Source: Bacteroides mediterraneensis (lineage in GTDB: Bacteria > Bacteroidota > Bacteroidia > Bacteroidales > Bacteroidaceae). Taken from it: 64,000 nt of DNA. Position numbers and translations under genes: made by a program. Under the pieces are notes generated by a model. It did not search any database. It was not told the DNA's origin and saw only the letters and a list, made by a program, of their open reading frames with translations. This document shows, one piece after another, positions 1 through 11,300 of this stretch. Positions within the stretch are counted from its first letter, which is position 1. Every line of letters begins with the position of its first letter. The DNA lies in contig NZ_JACJKA010000020.1 of NCBI RefSeq assembly GCF_016900355.1, forward strand, positions 1 to 64,000, written 5' to 3'.

Positions 1-92
1 AACAAAACGGTTTGAAACCATGAAATCTGTAGGAGGAAACTTGTAAACTTTTTGAGGAAAATCCAAACGACTTCAATCTGATATAAAACGAC

Positions 93-126
93 AGAGGCCA
101 TCTCAATTCATTTTGAGACGGCCTCT
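93..126. terminator. Hairpin, probable bidirectional terminator
   Basis: An inverted repeat (AGAGGCC-n-TCTCAA, short loop, TTGAGA-n-GGCCTCT) forms a strong GC-rich stem. No long T-run follows on either strand, so termination strength is uncertain. It lies between the 3' end of the minus-strand ABC-F gene and whatever lies left of the window. Positions 1-92 hold no gene that I can see. Confidence 0.5.
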
Positions 127-132
127 TCAAGT

Positions 133-215
133 AAAACGCCGAAGCGTTTTGATCAAAACGTCCTTGCGTTTGGGATGAAACGTACTTACGTTTTCCTCCA
201 AACGCAAAGGCGTTT
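133..215. repeat. Four-unit 22-nt tandem palindrome array
   Basis: Four copies of a 16-nt imperfect palindrome with the consensus AAACGY-N4-RCGTTT start at 134, 156, 178 and 200, which is an exact 22-nt period. Each can form a 6-bp hairpin with a 4-nt loop. The last unit is followed by a T-run and ends 9 nt from the stop codon of the ABC-F gene. A longer array of the same design follows the other ABC-F gene at 50351-50497. Function unknown. Confidence 0.8.
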
Positions 216-224
216 TTTTGCGTC

Positions 225-1853
<1,629 letters not shown>

Positions 1854-1875
1854 CTACCTTTTTTGAATTACGCGG

Positions 1876-1908
1876 CAAAGATAATATAAAAATATGAGAT
1901 ACAGCCAA
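1876..1908 (-). promoter_or_regulatory. Bacteroides-type promoter for the ABC-F gene
   Basis: On the minus strand the -7 box TATCTTTG occupies 1876-1883 and a -33 TTG sits at 1906-1908, 22 nt away. It lies about 30 nt upstream of the start codon. Both elements match the sigma-ABfr consensus. Confidence 0.6.
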
Positions 1909-2036
1909 CAAAACAAGAAGCTTAAGAATGGCAAAAATAAATTACAGATTGAATAGATACCCCCACACAATCTGGCCTATTTTCCACTAATTAATGTTAT
2001 TTCTTTAAAATCTATTCGTTTTCTTGCAATTTTTTT

Positions 2037-2044
2037 TATATTTG
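2037..2044 (+). promoter_or_regulatory. Putative -7 box for the T6SS structural operon
   Basis: TATATTTG fits the TAnnTTTG consensus 53 nt upstream of the unfoldase start codon. No convincing -33 box is present at the expected distance. This is the only good promoter candidate in the 253-bp gap 1845-2097, which is otherwise AT-rich and featureless. Confidence 0.5.
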
Positions 2045-2097
2045 CAGAACCCGAATCTATTACGAACGCCTGTATAACCTTCAAAAACATACAAACG

Positions 2098-4548
2098 ATG
2101 AACAGCATCAAGGACATTGCAAATTCATTCGCTGAGGAATATTGTAGCGACGCTATTTATCCCTCCCATCTGTTTAAAGCTATACTTCATAAAAGCATAG
2201 GCTTAGTTCACTTTATCGAGACCGAACTCGATAAAGATTACTATTATCTACAAGAATGGGCAGATGTACAAATGCAGCTTTCACCACGGGCAGCGAAACC
2301 GCAAAGGGGGCTTGAATACTCTCAAGAGTCCAAAGCTGTCATGGAAGAAGCTGAAACATATAAAGAAAAATTCGGATTTTCAGAATGTCGTCCTGTCTGC
2401 ATACTGGCATCGTTAGTTACACCGGGTGTAGGTTTTACATTCGAACAGCTAAAGACACTTCCTCTCACCATATCCGAAATACAAGCCAAAATAGGTATTT
2501 TGGAACATCCGAGAGTAAATGAAACTGGCGGCGAGTCAGCTGAACGCTCATCTACAGGCTACAGAAAAGAACTTATCAACAAATATTGCATAGACAAAAT
2601 AGAAGAAGCCAAATCAGGCAAACTTCCCATTGTCATAGGATTTGAAAATGAGATATCAGTCATTTTTGAGATTTTAGGTCGCAAGACCAAATCGAACCTA
2701 CTAATAACCGGCGAATCTGGCGTAGGAAAGACTTCTCTCGTCAATGCATTTGTCAATCAACTTTTCAACGGTCACGTACCTTCATTCCTGAGCAATGCAG
2801 CCGCCTATGAACTAGATTTGGCAAGTATTAGTGCGGATACATCTTATAAAGGAGAGCTGGAAGACCGTTTCAAAAATTTGTTGCAGGAAATTAAGGAACG
2901 CCCTAATACGATTTTAATCATCGAGTCCATCGACAAAATGTTCGACAAACAAAATAGCCTTTATGGAGCTTCTTCTATCTTAAAGCAAGAATTAAATAAA
3001 GGAAACCTCTTGTTGATATGTACTTCATCCATTGATGGATATACCAAAAATATTGAGACAGACAAAGAATTCGTTACTAAGCTCGAAAAAATCACACTTG
3101 AAGAGCCGAATGCCAATTTGTGTCTCCGTATCCTGAAAGGAGCGCTAAGCGCATACTCCGAATACCACCATATAGCAATAGAAGAACCCGTTATGGCCGA
3201 TGCTATACGCCTGGCTAAACGATACTTGACAGAAAAAGCACTACCGGATTCTGCTTTCGATCTTATAGACCGAACCATGGCCCTTGTCAAAACCATGAAC
3301 GATATGTCGGCTAACGACATAGCCAGCCTAAGAACAGAACTTGCACAACTAACAGAGCAAGCAGAAACCAAAGCAAACGAACAAATTATGACTGAACTGG
3401 AATGGCTACATTATAAGTTAGTCAATAAAATCAGTTGCATACTAATGGCACAAATGGATGCCAACATCGAGTTTAACAAGATAACTACTGTCCAAGAACG
3501 GATTGATTACTTAAAGAAAGTTCTTGACCAGCTTTCTTTACTGTGTAAAGAAAAACGTACAAAACTTGACAGTGCTGATTTATTTGCCGTAGTAGCCAAA
3601 CAGACGGGCATCCCCTTAGGAAAAGTACAATCAAAAGAGCGCGACCGCCTCATCAATGCAGAATCCACGCTGAAGAAACGTGTAATCGGGCAGGATCATG
3701 CTGTGAAGATTGTGCTCGATGCCGTGTTTGAATCTCGTTCAGGTTTAAACAAGAAAGGGCAGCCCATGGGATCGTTCTTTTTCCTCGGCCCTACGGGTAC
3801 CGGTAAAACTGAATTATCAAAGGCACTGGCTGCCTTCCTGTTCGAAGATGAATCGGCACTTATACGTTTCGACATGTCAGAATTCAAGGAAGAACACTCC
3901 GTAGCATTACTCTATGGAGCACCTCCGGGATATGTGGGCTATGAAGAAGGAGGACTTCTTGTAAACAAAATCCGACAAAAGCCCTATTCTGTAGTGCTGT
4001 TCGACGAAATTGAGAAAGCCCATAAATCAGTGTTTGATTTGTTCCTCCAGATTCTGGATGAAGGCAAACTTCATGACCGTTTAGGCCGTGTAGGTGATTT
4101 TTCAAATGCCTTGATTCTTTTCACATCAAATATCGGCAGCCAGTTTATTGTTGACGAATTCAACAAAGGTTCCATACCTCAAAATAATGATTTAATGAAC
4201 ATTATGCAGAACTATTTCCGCCCTGAATTTTTAGGACGTCTCACCGAAATCGTTCCGTTCTCTCCAATTACAGAAGAAACCGTTACACGTATCTTTGATA
4301 TACACCTAAAAGGGCTTCTCAAGTTATTGGAGGAACAAGACATAAAGCTCAATATCAGTCCAGAAGTGAAACGAGATATTGCCATGATGGGCTTTAATCC
4401 GCAATATGGTGCCCGCCCCATCCTCGGGATTATCCGAAAAGAGCTCAGGCACCCATTATCCAAGCTGATTATTTCCGGTCAAATCAAACCTGGCGATACT
4501 GTAGAAGTACAAATGAAAGACGGAAAGACTGAATTTATAACGAACTAA
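2098..4548 (+). CDS. tssH: ClpV-like AAA+ unfoldase of T6SS (TssH)
   Basis: An 816-residue class I Clp/Hsp100 ATPase. The N-terminal ClpN-type double repeat (about 1-150) is followed by AAA+ D1 and D2. ClpV disassembles the contracted TssB/TssC sheath so subunits can be reused. D2 looks fully active: Walker A GPTGTGKT (564-571), Walker B VVLFDE (632-637), pore loop GYVGYEEGG, arginine finger in FRPEFLGR and sensor 2 GAR. D1 keeps Walker A (GESGVGKT, 205-212), but its Walker B reads ILIIES (E276, S277 replace DE) and the usual paired arginine fingers are K328-L329. The protein is therefore probably a one-engine machine. It is the first gene of the structural operon and is followed directly by the sheath genes. 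A housekeeping ClpB is less likely given this context and the eroded D1. Confidence 0.92.
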   Translation: MNSIKDIANSFAEEYCSDAIYPSHLFKAILHKSIGLVHFIETELDKDYYYLQEWADVQMQLSPRAAKPQRGLEYSQESKAVMEEAETYKEKFGFSECRPVCILASLVTPGVGFTFEQLKTLPLTISEIQAKIGILEHPRVNETGGESAERSSTGYRKELINKYCIDKIEEAKSGKLPIVIGFENEISVIFEILGRKTKSNLLITGESGVGKTSLVNAFVNQLFNGHVPSFLSNAAAYELDLASISADTSYKGELEDRFKNLLQEIKERPNTILIIESIDKMFDKQNSLYGASSILKQELNKGNLLLICTSSIDGYTKNIETDKEFVTKLEKITLEEPNANLCLRILKGALSAYSEYHHIAIEEPVMADAIRLAKRYLTEKALPDSAFDLIDRTMALVKTMNDMSANDIASLRTELAQLTEQAETKANEQIMTELEWLHYKLVNKISCILMAQMDANIEFNKITTVQERIDYLKKVLDQLSLLCKEKRTKLDSADLFAVVAKQTGIPLGKVQSKERDRLINAESTLKKRVIGQDHAVKIVLDAVFESRSGLNKKGQPMGSFFFLGPTGTGKTELSKALAAFLFEDESALIRFDMSEFKEEHSVALLYGAPPGYVGYEEGGLLVNKIRQKPYSVVLFDEIEKAHKSVFDLFLQILDEGKLHDRLGRVGDFSNALILFTSNIGSQFIVDEFNKGSIPQNNDLMNIMQNYFRPEFLGRLTEIVPFSPITEETVTRIFDIHLKGLLKLLEEQDIKLNISPEVKRDIAMMGFNPQYGARPILGIIRKELRHPLSKLIISGQIKPGDTVEVQMKDGKTEFITN

Positions 4549-4591
4549 AGCAATACAATAATTTAATAACCATTCTAAAAACATTAGATTT

Positions 4592-5056
4592 ATGGCAATG
4601 AAAGAGAATTTCATCTCAATGGCACCAGATGAAGAATCCAATGCAAAAGTTAGCCCTATTGACAACAACAAGACATTAATGATTGACCAATACACATCGG
4701 ATGTAGAACCTGGAAACCCCGAGTTCGTAGAAAACATACAAAACATCAACGATGCGTTTGCTCACTTCAAACCATCTGTTGAAGTCGACTTTGTAGACGA
4801 AGAAGGAGGTTCTGTAAATGAAGTTCTTCATTTCAATGAGATCCGGGATTTCGAAGCACAAGGAGGCAAAGGAAAATTGGTAGAAAACAGCCAGTTCCTT
4901 TCAAGTGTAAAAAAGAAAATCGATACCAACAGTAAAATCCGCAAAAACATTGAACAGAACAGGAAGCTAAGAGACATCTTGAAAAACAGTACAGCAAAAG
5001 AAGAACTGAAAGAGATGCTGCAAGCTATGCTGGAAGAACTTGAAAATAATAAATAA
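4592..5056 (+). CDS. tssB: T6SS contractile sheath small subunit TssB
   Basis: A 154-residue cytoplasmic protein with no signal peptide. The central part (about 40-100) has the extended strands expected of a sheath subunit, and the C-terminal third is a charged helix typical of Bacteroidetes TssB (DUF5457-like). Together with TssC it builds the contractile sheath around the Hcp tube. Assignment rests on size, this fold pattern and its place directly before tssC. There are 43 nt from tssH and 20 nt to tssC, so these are one transcript. Confidence 0.85.
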   Translation: MAMKENFISMAPDEESNAKVSPIDNNKTLMIDQYTSDVEPGNPEFVENIQNINDAFAHFKPSVEVDFVDEEGGSVNEVLHFNEIRDFEAQGGKGKLVENSQFLSSVKKKIDTNSKIRKNIEQNRKLRDILKNSTAKEELKEMLQAMLEELENNK

Positions 5057-5076
5057 CCATTTATATAATAAGAATT

Positions 5077-6450
5077 ATGGCAGAAGCAGAATTACAAAAA
5101 AACAAAATAGTTTCACAAAGCGCAGAAGAAGCGAATCAGGCCACGCAAGCTTCCCAAGCTAAAAAAGACGTATCACAACTGTTATCCGCATTTGGAGGCT
5201 TTAACGCCATTCGTGGATTCATGCCTGATGCGGATAATCTGAACCCAGCCCGCAAAGCGGTCAAAGCCGTATTTTTGTCAGACAAACGTTTCAAGGAAAA
5301 GCGGGAAAATTTAATTAACGATATTAAAGGATGGCTTGAAATACTCAATGAAGGTCACGAAAGTGCAACGGAATTTGTCGATGCTTGTAAAGCAAAAGAA
5401 GATAAATACACCCAAATTCTTAGCCAAGGAATTACGGATGCCCTTTTTGCAACAGCTAACCTTGAACGTTCCTATCGTACCCTCGATAGTTTCTTCAAGA
5501 CAGCCAACACGGAAAAAGTAAAGAACCTACGCATTATCAATGTATATAAAGATGACATCGCCGACAACGATTCCGGGTTCGCACAAGAAGTAGACACCTT
5601 GTTACGCAATGGATTCGACCGTCTGAGTCTGAAAGATTGCTATAGCCTGCTCGTGATTCCAGGCAATGTATTCCAAGATAAACCCACATTGCTGCAATGG
5701 GCAAAGATTGCCTTCAAGTATAAAGTCATGTTGATTACAGACCATGCAGACGAATACTCCTTCGATGATTTGCAAGCAAATACAGAAGGATACCGTGACA
5801 GCGACATCGAGCTGCAAAACGTCATCATGACAGCCAATTGGCTCGTCGGACGTGATTCCGAAAAATTATCTGAAGACGAAAAAGACAGCCCCGCTTTCTA
5901 TATAGGCGGTTCTGGTGCATTAGCTGGAAAACTATATGACGAAAGTGCGAACATGGCTCAAGGTGCTGGTGGTAAAAAATATGGTACACTTGATGGCATA
6001 AAAGGCGTTAAATTAGATTTGCTAAAATCTGAAATCGCAGCTTTGATGGACAACCAGGTCATCCCTATGGTCTACTCTGACGGACGTGTCATGGCTTTTA
6101 ACAACACCAACCTTTATAACGGCGACAATACCGCTATGAAAGAATACCCGATTGTCCGCGTATTCGATTGGGTAAAAAAAGTCTTAATGAACTACGTGCA
6201 CGAAGTGGCCCTCGAAAACTGGGATCCCTACAACTCTCCCAAAAACTTAAAATCAAAGATTCAGGCTTTCCTGAACGACTATAAGGGTTATGGCAACTTA
6301 TTCCAGAATTATGAGATTAAAGAACCGACACAGGATCCGGTAACCAAACGCATCACGTGCGACATCAGCTTGACCCCGTTCTATTCGGCTAAGAATTTCA
6401 TTATTAAAGTTTCTGCAGACAAGAAAGACAAAGAAGCTCAGATGGCATAA
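5077..6450 (+). CDS. tssC: T6SS contractile sheath large subunit TssC
   Basis: A 457-residue homologue of the Bacteroidetes TssC (DUF5458-type) sheath protein. The start ATGGCAGAAGC is clear. The N-terminal region is a charged helix. The body contains the segments AFGGFNAIRGFMP and ANWLVGRD, and the C-terminal part from about 330 (VRVFDWVKKVLMNYVHEVALEN) resembles the conserved sheath-sheath core domain, ending in a beta-rich gp18-like module. It polymerises with TssB into the sheath, and its contraction drives the Hcp/VgrG needle. It is tightly coupled to tssB upstream and hcp downstream. Confidence 0.9.
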   Translation: MAEAELQKNKIVSQSAEEANQATQASQAKKDVSQLLSAFGGFNAIRGFMPDADNLNPARKAVKAVFLSDKRFKEKRENLINDIKGWLEILNEGHESATEFVDACKAKEDKYTQILSQGITDALFATANLERSYRTLDSFFKTANTEKVKNLRIINVYKDDIADNDSGFAQEVDTLLRNGFDRLSLKDCYSLLVIPGNVFQDKPTLLQWAKIAFKYKVMLITDHADEYSFDDLQANTEGYRDSDIELQNVIMTANWLVGRDSEKLSEDEKDSPAFYIGGSGALAGKLYDESANMAQGAGGKKYGTLDGIKGVKLDLLKSEIAALMDNQVIPMVYSDGRVMAFNNTNLYNGDNTAMKEYPIVRVFDWVKKVLMNYVHEVALENWDPYNSPKNLKSKIQAFLNDYKGYGNLFQNYEIKEPTQDPVTKRITCDISLTPFYSAKNFIIKVSADKKDKEAQMA

Positions 6451-6483
6451 AACAATTATTGTTTAACATAAAAACGTAAAATT

Positions 6484-6876
6484 ATGGCAAAGACACCTGT
6501 AAAATTAGAAGTTGATGGCTATAAGGAACGCGAAGTCATGATGGTCAAATACGAATTTGATCAAGCAACTGACGTCGAAGGCCAAATGTCAGGTATTCCA
6601 CGGGGTGGTAAAATCAACATCCGTGTAAAAGCGCTTAATGACGGTACACCGGATTTACTGGCATGGATGATAGAACGTAATTTACCGAAAAACGGAGTAA
6701 TCACTTTCCTGGAAACAAAAACGGGGAAAAATATGAAAACTATCAAGTTCACGAACGGCTATTGCGTAAACTTTGAGGAAAAGTGGGAAGATAAAAAAGG
6801 GCATTTCGAGGAAATCGAAATTACGTGTCAAAAAATTGAATTTGAATCCGTCGTTTTTGAAAACGACTGGGCTTAA
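6484..6876 (+). CDS. tssD: Hcp/TssD tube protein, copy 1
   Basis: A 130-residue beta-barrel protein of the Bacteroidetes TssD (Hcp) family. Hexameric rings of Hcp stack into the inner tube inside the sheath. The pattern is typical: an N-terminal strand pair (KYEFDQATDVEGQ), the turn ISGIPRGGKI-type segment (here SGIPRGG), a central helix DLLAWMIE, and a C-terminal EKWEDKKGHFEEIEITCQ strand set ending in a tryptophan-containing tail. There is no signal peptide. It is about half identical to the next gene by eye, so the two arose by tandem duplication. Confidence 0.9.
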   Translation: MAKTPVKLEVDGYKEREVMMVKYEFDQATDVEGQMSGIPRGGKINIRVKALNDGTPDLLAWMIERNLPKNGVITFLETKTGKNMKTIKFTNGYCVNFEEKWEDKKGHFEEIEITCQKIEFESVVFENDWA

Positions 6877-6915
6877 GTTCAAAACATAATGTTTAATCAG
6901 AAAAATTGAAGTACT

Positions 6916-7314
6916 ATGGCAGAAAATATGACTCCGGTACAATTATCGGTAAAGGATTTCGAGACTCGTGAAGTCATGATGATTGACTACACATTCTCAC
7001 AAACAACCGACCGTGAAGGCCAGATTTCAGGTATCCCCAGAGGCGGCCGTATCGACATCCGCGTAAAAGCTATGAACGACGGAAACAATCAGTTATTACA
7101 ATGGATGTTATCACCAAATGACCCACGCGACATCAAAATTACTTTCTACAATACCATTGATGGTTCTACCATGAAGGAATTGGAAGGAAAGGGATGCTAC
7201 TGCGTACATTATTTGGAAAAATGGGAAGACGGCGAAGAACATTTCGAACAATTACAGATTGTTTGCCAAGAACTGAAAAATGGCCCTGTTGAATTCCAAA
7301 ATCCTTGGAAATAA
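6916..7314 (+). CDS. tssD: Hcp/TssD tube protein, copy 2
   Basis: A 132-residue paralogue of the preceding Hcp, sharing REVMMxxYxFxQxTDxEGQ, the SGIPRGGxIxIRVKAxNDG segment and the EKWEDxxxHFExxxIxCQ block. It differs mainly in the loop around residues 55-85 and in the C-terminus (FQNPWK). The two may form mixed tubes, or one may be dedicated to a particular cargo. That is inference. A strong hairpin follows it (7350-7383). Confidence 0.9.
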   Translation: MAENMTPVQLSVKDFETREVMMIDYTFSQTTDREGQISGIPRGGRIDIRVKAMNDGNNQLLQWMLSPNDPRDIKITFYNTIDGSTMKELEGKGCYCVHYLEKWEDGEEHFEQLQIVCQELKNGPVEFQNPWK

Positions 7315-7349
7315 AGTTCACCAATATTCTAATTACAGTTATCCATATT

Positions 7350-7383
7350 ACTTTTCCAGCAAGTATTCACTTGCTGGAAAAGT
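7350..7383 (+). other. Perfect 15-bp RNA hairpin after the tandem hcp genes
   Basis: ACTTTTCCAGCAAGT, loop ATTC, then its exact complement. No T-run follows. Its place directly after the two hcp genes, whose products are needed in large excess, suggests a 3' stability element or a partial attenuator that sets a higher level of Hcp than of downstream spike proteins. Confidence 0.7.
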
Positions 7384-7416
7384 AAACGAAAGACACATGA
7401 ATTTAAATTTTCCGCT

Positions 7417-7824
7417 ATGTCCTTATCTGCAAGTTTATATTTGGGAGATAATGCCTCTGAAAACTATACAAACACATATCAGGTTACCCAATGCCAAATC
7501 AAAGTATCCAGGCATCATAACTCCTACAATCCTGACAGCAATCCACGCTGTGACCAAATCATTCTTTCAATCATTGCTCCCGACAAAGACGATTTGGAAT
7601 TATTTGACTGGTACATCGACCAGACCTCTCTATCTGGTAAAATCGTTATTGACCTGACCAACCAGTCTACGAAATATGACATAACGGAACGGGACATTAA
7701 GTTTGAGAGTGCGAAATGTTTTTCAATTGCCGAATCGTATAATATCAACGATACCAATCGCCATCAACTCAAGCTGGGGATTATGGCAGAAAAGTTAGAA
7801 ATCGATGAGATAGAATTCCAATAA
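7417..7824 (+). CDS. Hcp-like protein, divergent
   Basis: A 135-residue protein with the general Hcp/tail-tube pattern: short N-terminal strands, CQIKVSR, a loop rich in polar residues, a central helix (DDLELFDWYIDQ), and C-terminal strands ending LEIDEIEFQ. It lacks the GIPRGG motif of the two canonical copies. A Met further upstream in another frame was rejected because this frame alone has the Hcp pattern. It could be a tube initiator, terminator or cargo-bearing tube subunit joining Hcp to VgrG. It lies after the hairpin, so it is probably made at a lower level. Confidence 0.65.
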   Translation: MSLSASLYLGDNASENYTNTYQVTQCQIKVSRHHNSYNPDSNPRCDQIILSIIAPDKDDLELFDWYIDQTSLSGKIVIDLTNQSTKYDITERDIKFESAKCFSIAESYNINDTNRHQLKLGIMAEKLEIDEIEFQ

Positions 7825-7851
7825 AGCAAACCACCTAAATCAGATTCTTTC

Positions 7852-8358
7852 ATGCAAAACATTTCCAACTACCTCAAAGCCACTCTTTTTTTTGACGACC
7901 TCAATGAGACCAGGGTAAAAAGAGAAGATAGCTTCACAATACAACAATTCCACTATGAATGTACCAGAAAAAGAAATAACACAGGAATGCCGTACGGTCC
8001 GACCATGACAACTCTCCTTCAAATTCAAATAAAATCCTTACCTAATGGTTATTTGAAGGAATTATATAAACGACTGGACGAACAAACAGAATCACATTTC
8101 TCGGTTGTTTTCAATGCCACTTTTCGTACGGATGATTGCGGTGAAAATATGCTAAGCGACTACGACAGCGGTCTAATTATAACAGGCTACGTCATAAGTG
8201 TTGACGAAACTTTTGGGACTTGGTCTGAATCGGCAACGGTTCTTCCACAAGAAGAAAAAACAACCGACCTGATGATGACCAACATCAAGCTACTGACAAA
8301 ATCAATAATCTACATTGGCAGTGACAGCTACCAAAAAAGACTATATATCAACTTCTAA
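7852..8358 (+). CDS. Predicted tube/tail-associated protein, Hcp-like fold
   Basis: A 168-residue cytoplasmic protein with no recognised family signature. Alternating strands, a loop RKRNNTGMPYGPTM, a mid-protein helix (NGYLKELYKRLDEQ) and a second strand set (DSGLIITGYVISVDETF) resemble a tail-tube or Hcp fold with insertions. It sits between the Hcp-like gene and vgrG with gaps of 27 and 19 nt, so it probably functions at the tube-spike interface. The assignment is by context and pattern only. Confidence 0.5.
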   Translation: MQNISNYLKATLFFDDLNETRVKREDSFTIQQFHYECTRKRNNTGMPYGPTMTTLLQIQIKSLPNGYLKELYKRLDEQTESHFSVVFNATFRTDDCGENMLSDYDSGLIITGYVISVDETFGTWSESATVLPQEEKTTDLMMTNIKLLTKSIIYIGSDSYQKRLYINF

Positions 8359-8377
8359 TCCAAACAATTAAAGAATT

Positions 8378-11300
8378 ATGACTTCCTATATATTAGTAAT
8401 CAATAATATCCCAACAGACAACGCCAAGCTTGAATTTAAATATAACACCAATAGTGAAGATTCAAAAAAGACTTTTGACGTAAATGATAATAACGAAAAA
8501 GAAACATGGACTTGCACGCTCCAAAATTTGAGTTATTCAAAAGCAATTTATAAACCTGGGGAGCTCCAATTTAATTTGCAATTAACGGGTTGCAAAAATG
8601 TAAATAAGATTTATCAGACATTCAAAGAGAAGACCGTTACATTAATATCCAAAGAGAATGATAAAACGAATAATATATCAAAAGATTATTATATTTTCGG
8701 TATAAGAATCCAAAAAAGATCAGATATATTCTATATTACAGTTCAAGCATTTGACCCATTCAAATACCTTACATTAGACAACTATTGCAAGGCTTATACT
8801 GGTAAAAAATTTATTTTGGATATTCTTTGGAATACCGACCTTTGGCCAAAAAAGCTTCCAACGGCAATAAAAAAAACACAATTTACTCTTGAAAAATCTA
8901 TACGAAATAAAGCTGTATTAGAACAAAAGAAAAAAACACTGGAATGGATAATAGCAAATTTAAACGACCAAAAAAATAAAGAAAACAAGAAACCTGAAAA
9001 AGAAAGAGATGAAAAGAAAATCAAAGAACTAGAAAATAAAATTCATGAATTAGAAGCTGAAGACAGACCTCTTGAGACAACTAAGAAAGAAATTAATGCG
9101 ACAACAATAGAAGGAAGCTCTGTCTTCAATATAACACCTCAACTTCTACATTATCATAATGGTATTGAATTTATTCAGCCCTACCTCGTTCAATACAACG
9201 AAAGTTTCTTTGACTTTTTGGTCAGAGTCAGCAACCGATGTGGGGAATTCCTTTATTATGAGGATGGTTATTTCAATATTGGATGGGACAAAGACACTAA
9301 AGTCAAAACGCCCATTACAGAATATGTTGCTATCAATTTCGCTCAAAATGTAACTACAGCCTGTGAAGAAGACTCTATTAGCAGTGTACACAATGATTAC
9401 ACAACCAATGAGAACAAAAAAGATAGTAAATCTGCAGCTAAGATGTATGATTCCAACTTAGCCTCTGATGAAAATCTGGCGTCTATTCCTCCGAAAGATG
9501 AATACACCCAATGGACTGATTTTGCCCTGTTTCCAGGATGTTATTTTATTAATATATTTACAGACATTGCCAATTCAGCCAATGTAGCCGAAGCACTCAC
9601 AAATTTAGTGTTTAGTACGACAGCAACCACTTCAGCCAGTGCGGTCTTTTCTAAAAATGTCAATGACGAATATGAAAAAAAATATTTTGACCCAAACAAA
9701 GCCTACATAAAAGAAAGACAAAATGGAGAACGCATCCATCCGTTCAGTACATCAAATAGCAATACAACCACTGTTAAGAGTTCTGAATCAAATATCCCTC
9801 CAAATAGTTACATACCTTTCAGCTTAGAATTTTATGAAGCGGTCCGCAAGGGAATAGAAAAAAATGAACAGTCACGCATTCAAATCGCACTAGGCACTCA
9901 TTTTTACCCTCTCTCACTGGGTAGTTTGATTGAGCTGGACAACCAAACATACATTGTTGTCCAAATCAATGGCTGTGTCAATAACGAGACTGAGACCCTC
10001 GACATCGAGGCCATTCCATACTCAGAGGGAAACACCGTATTTCCTCCTGCTGCGCCTGTCAATCCTATACGTGAAGCCAAAGCCCAACGAGCCTTCATCA
10101 CAGATAATTTGGATCCCCTAAAAATGAACCGTGTAAGGGTACGTTATCCATGGCAAGCCACGTCGAAAGATTCCACGTCGAAAGATTCCACGCCGAAAGA
10201 TTCCACGTCGAAAGATTCCACGCCGAAAGATTCCACGCCGAAAGATTCCACGCCGGAAGATTCCACGCCGTGGATCCGTATAGCTCTGCCCATGGCATCG
10301 AATGACTGCGGTTTTAACTTTCTCCCACAAATAGGCGACGAAGCCATCATCAATTATGAAAACGGGAATATTGAGAGACCTTACGTAGAAGGTATGCTCT
10401 ATACGGGAAAATCATCTGTTCCATATGACTTCAAACAAAATAATGCCCGCGTCATTTCATCTGTAAACGGCCATTCCATCATCTTCTCTGACCCACCAGT
10501 CAGCACGAATGCCATCAATGGACTATTCCCTCTTTGGAAGACAATTAACAGCTTTGTTCCAAGTGCTTTGAAAGGGAAAGATCTTAAAGAGTACAACAAA
10601 AAAGCGATGGGAGGTATCGAATTTACAGACGAACATGGGTTATATTCTATATCCATGTCGTCCGACAAACGCACTATCTCCATCGACAGCCCTGTGGGAA
10701 AAGTAGATATCAACGCTTTTACTGGAATTACCATCAGTGCCCCCAACGGGAACGTCCGCATCGAGGGAAAGAACATCGATATTGTAGCGGGTAATAACCT
10801 GTCCATTTCTTCTGGAAACAATATTGCATCTCACTTTTGGCACATGAGAGATTCCAAGTGGGGAGAAGGAGGAAAAGATTTTCTTCAAACGCTGGGAACA
10901 AGTTTCTTGTCAAAAGTTGAAATTATTGACATGAATTTAATACGTACCATATTTGAAACACTACTACGTCCCTGTGCTGGTACTCTGCTTATTAAATCCA
11001 ATAGATATCTGTGTTTCGAAGCCGGCAAAGGTGAAGCTCAAATTGCCGGACGCCAAACGGTTAAACAATTAGGAATAAGAAAGACAAGTGACTTAACTTT
11101 CGCCCCAGACCAAATATGTGAGGTAACCATCCCATATCAAAATAATGTTGTGGTAACGAACAGAATACCAATACATATTAACAATGTCATTCAGGCTATC
11201 GAAGCAGCAGAGCAAGCATTTAGAACGATAAACACCAATCTGTTAAGTGCAAAAAATGCATATATTGACGCTTTCAAAACGATTAATAGAATACCAAGGA

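Noticed and set aside
10098..10353. Three overlapping minus-strand ORFs with repetitive SAWNL- or RRGIF-like peptides
   Set aside because: They are shadows of the 15-bp repeat in vgrG on the other strand.
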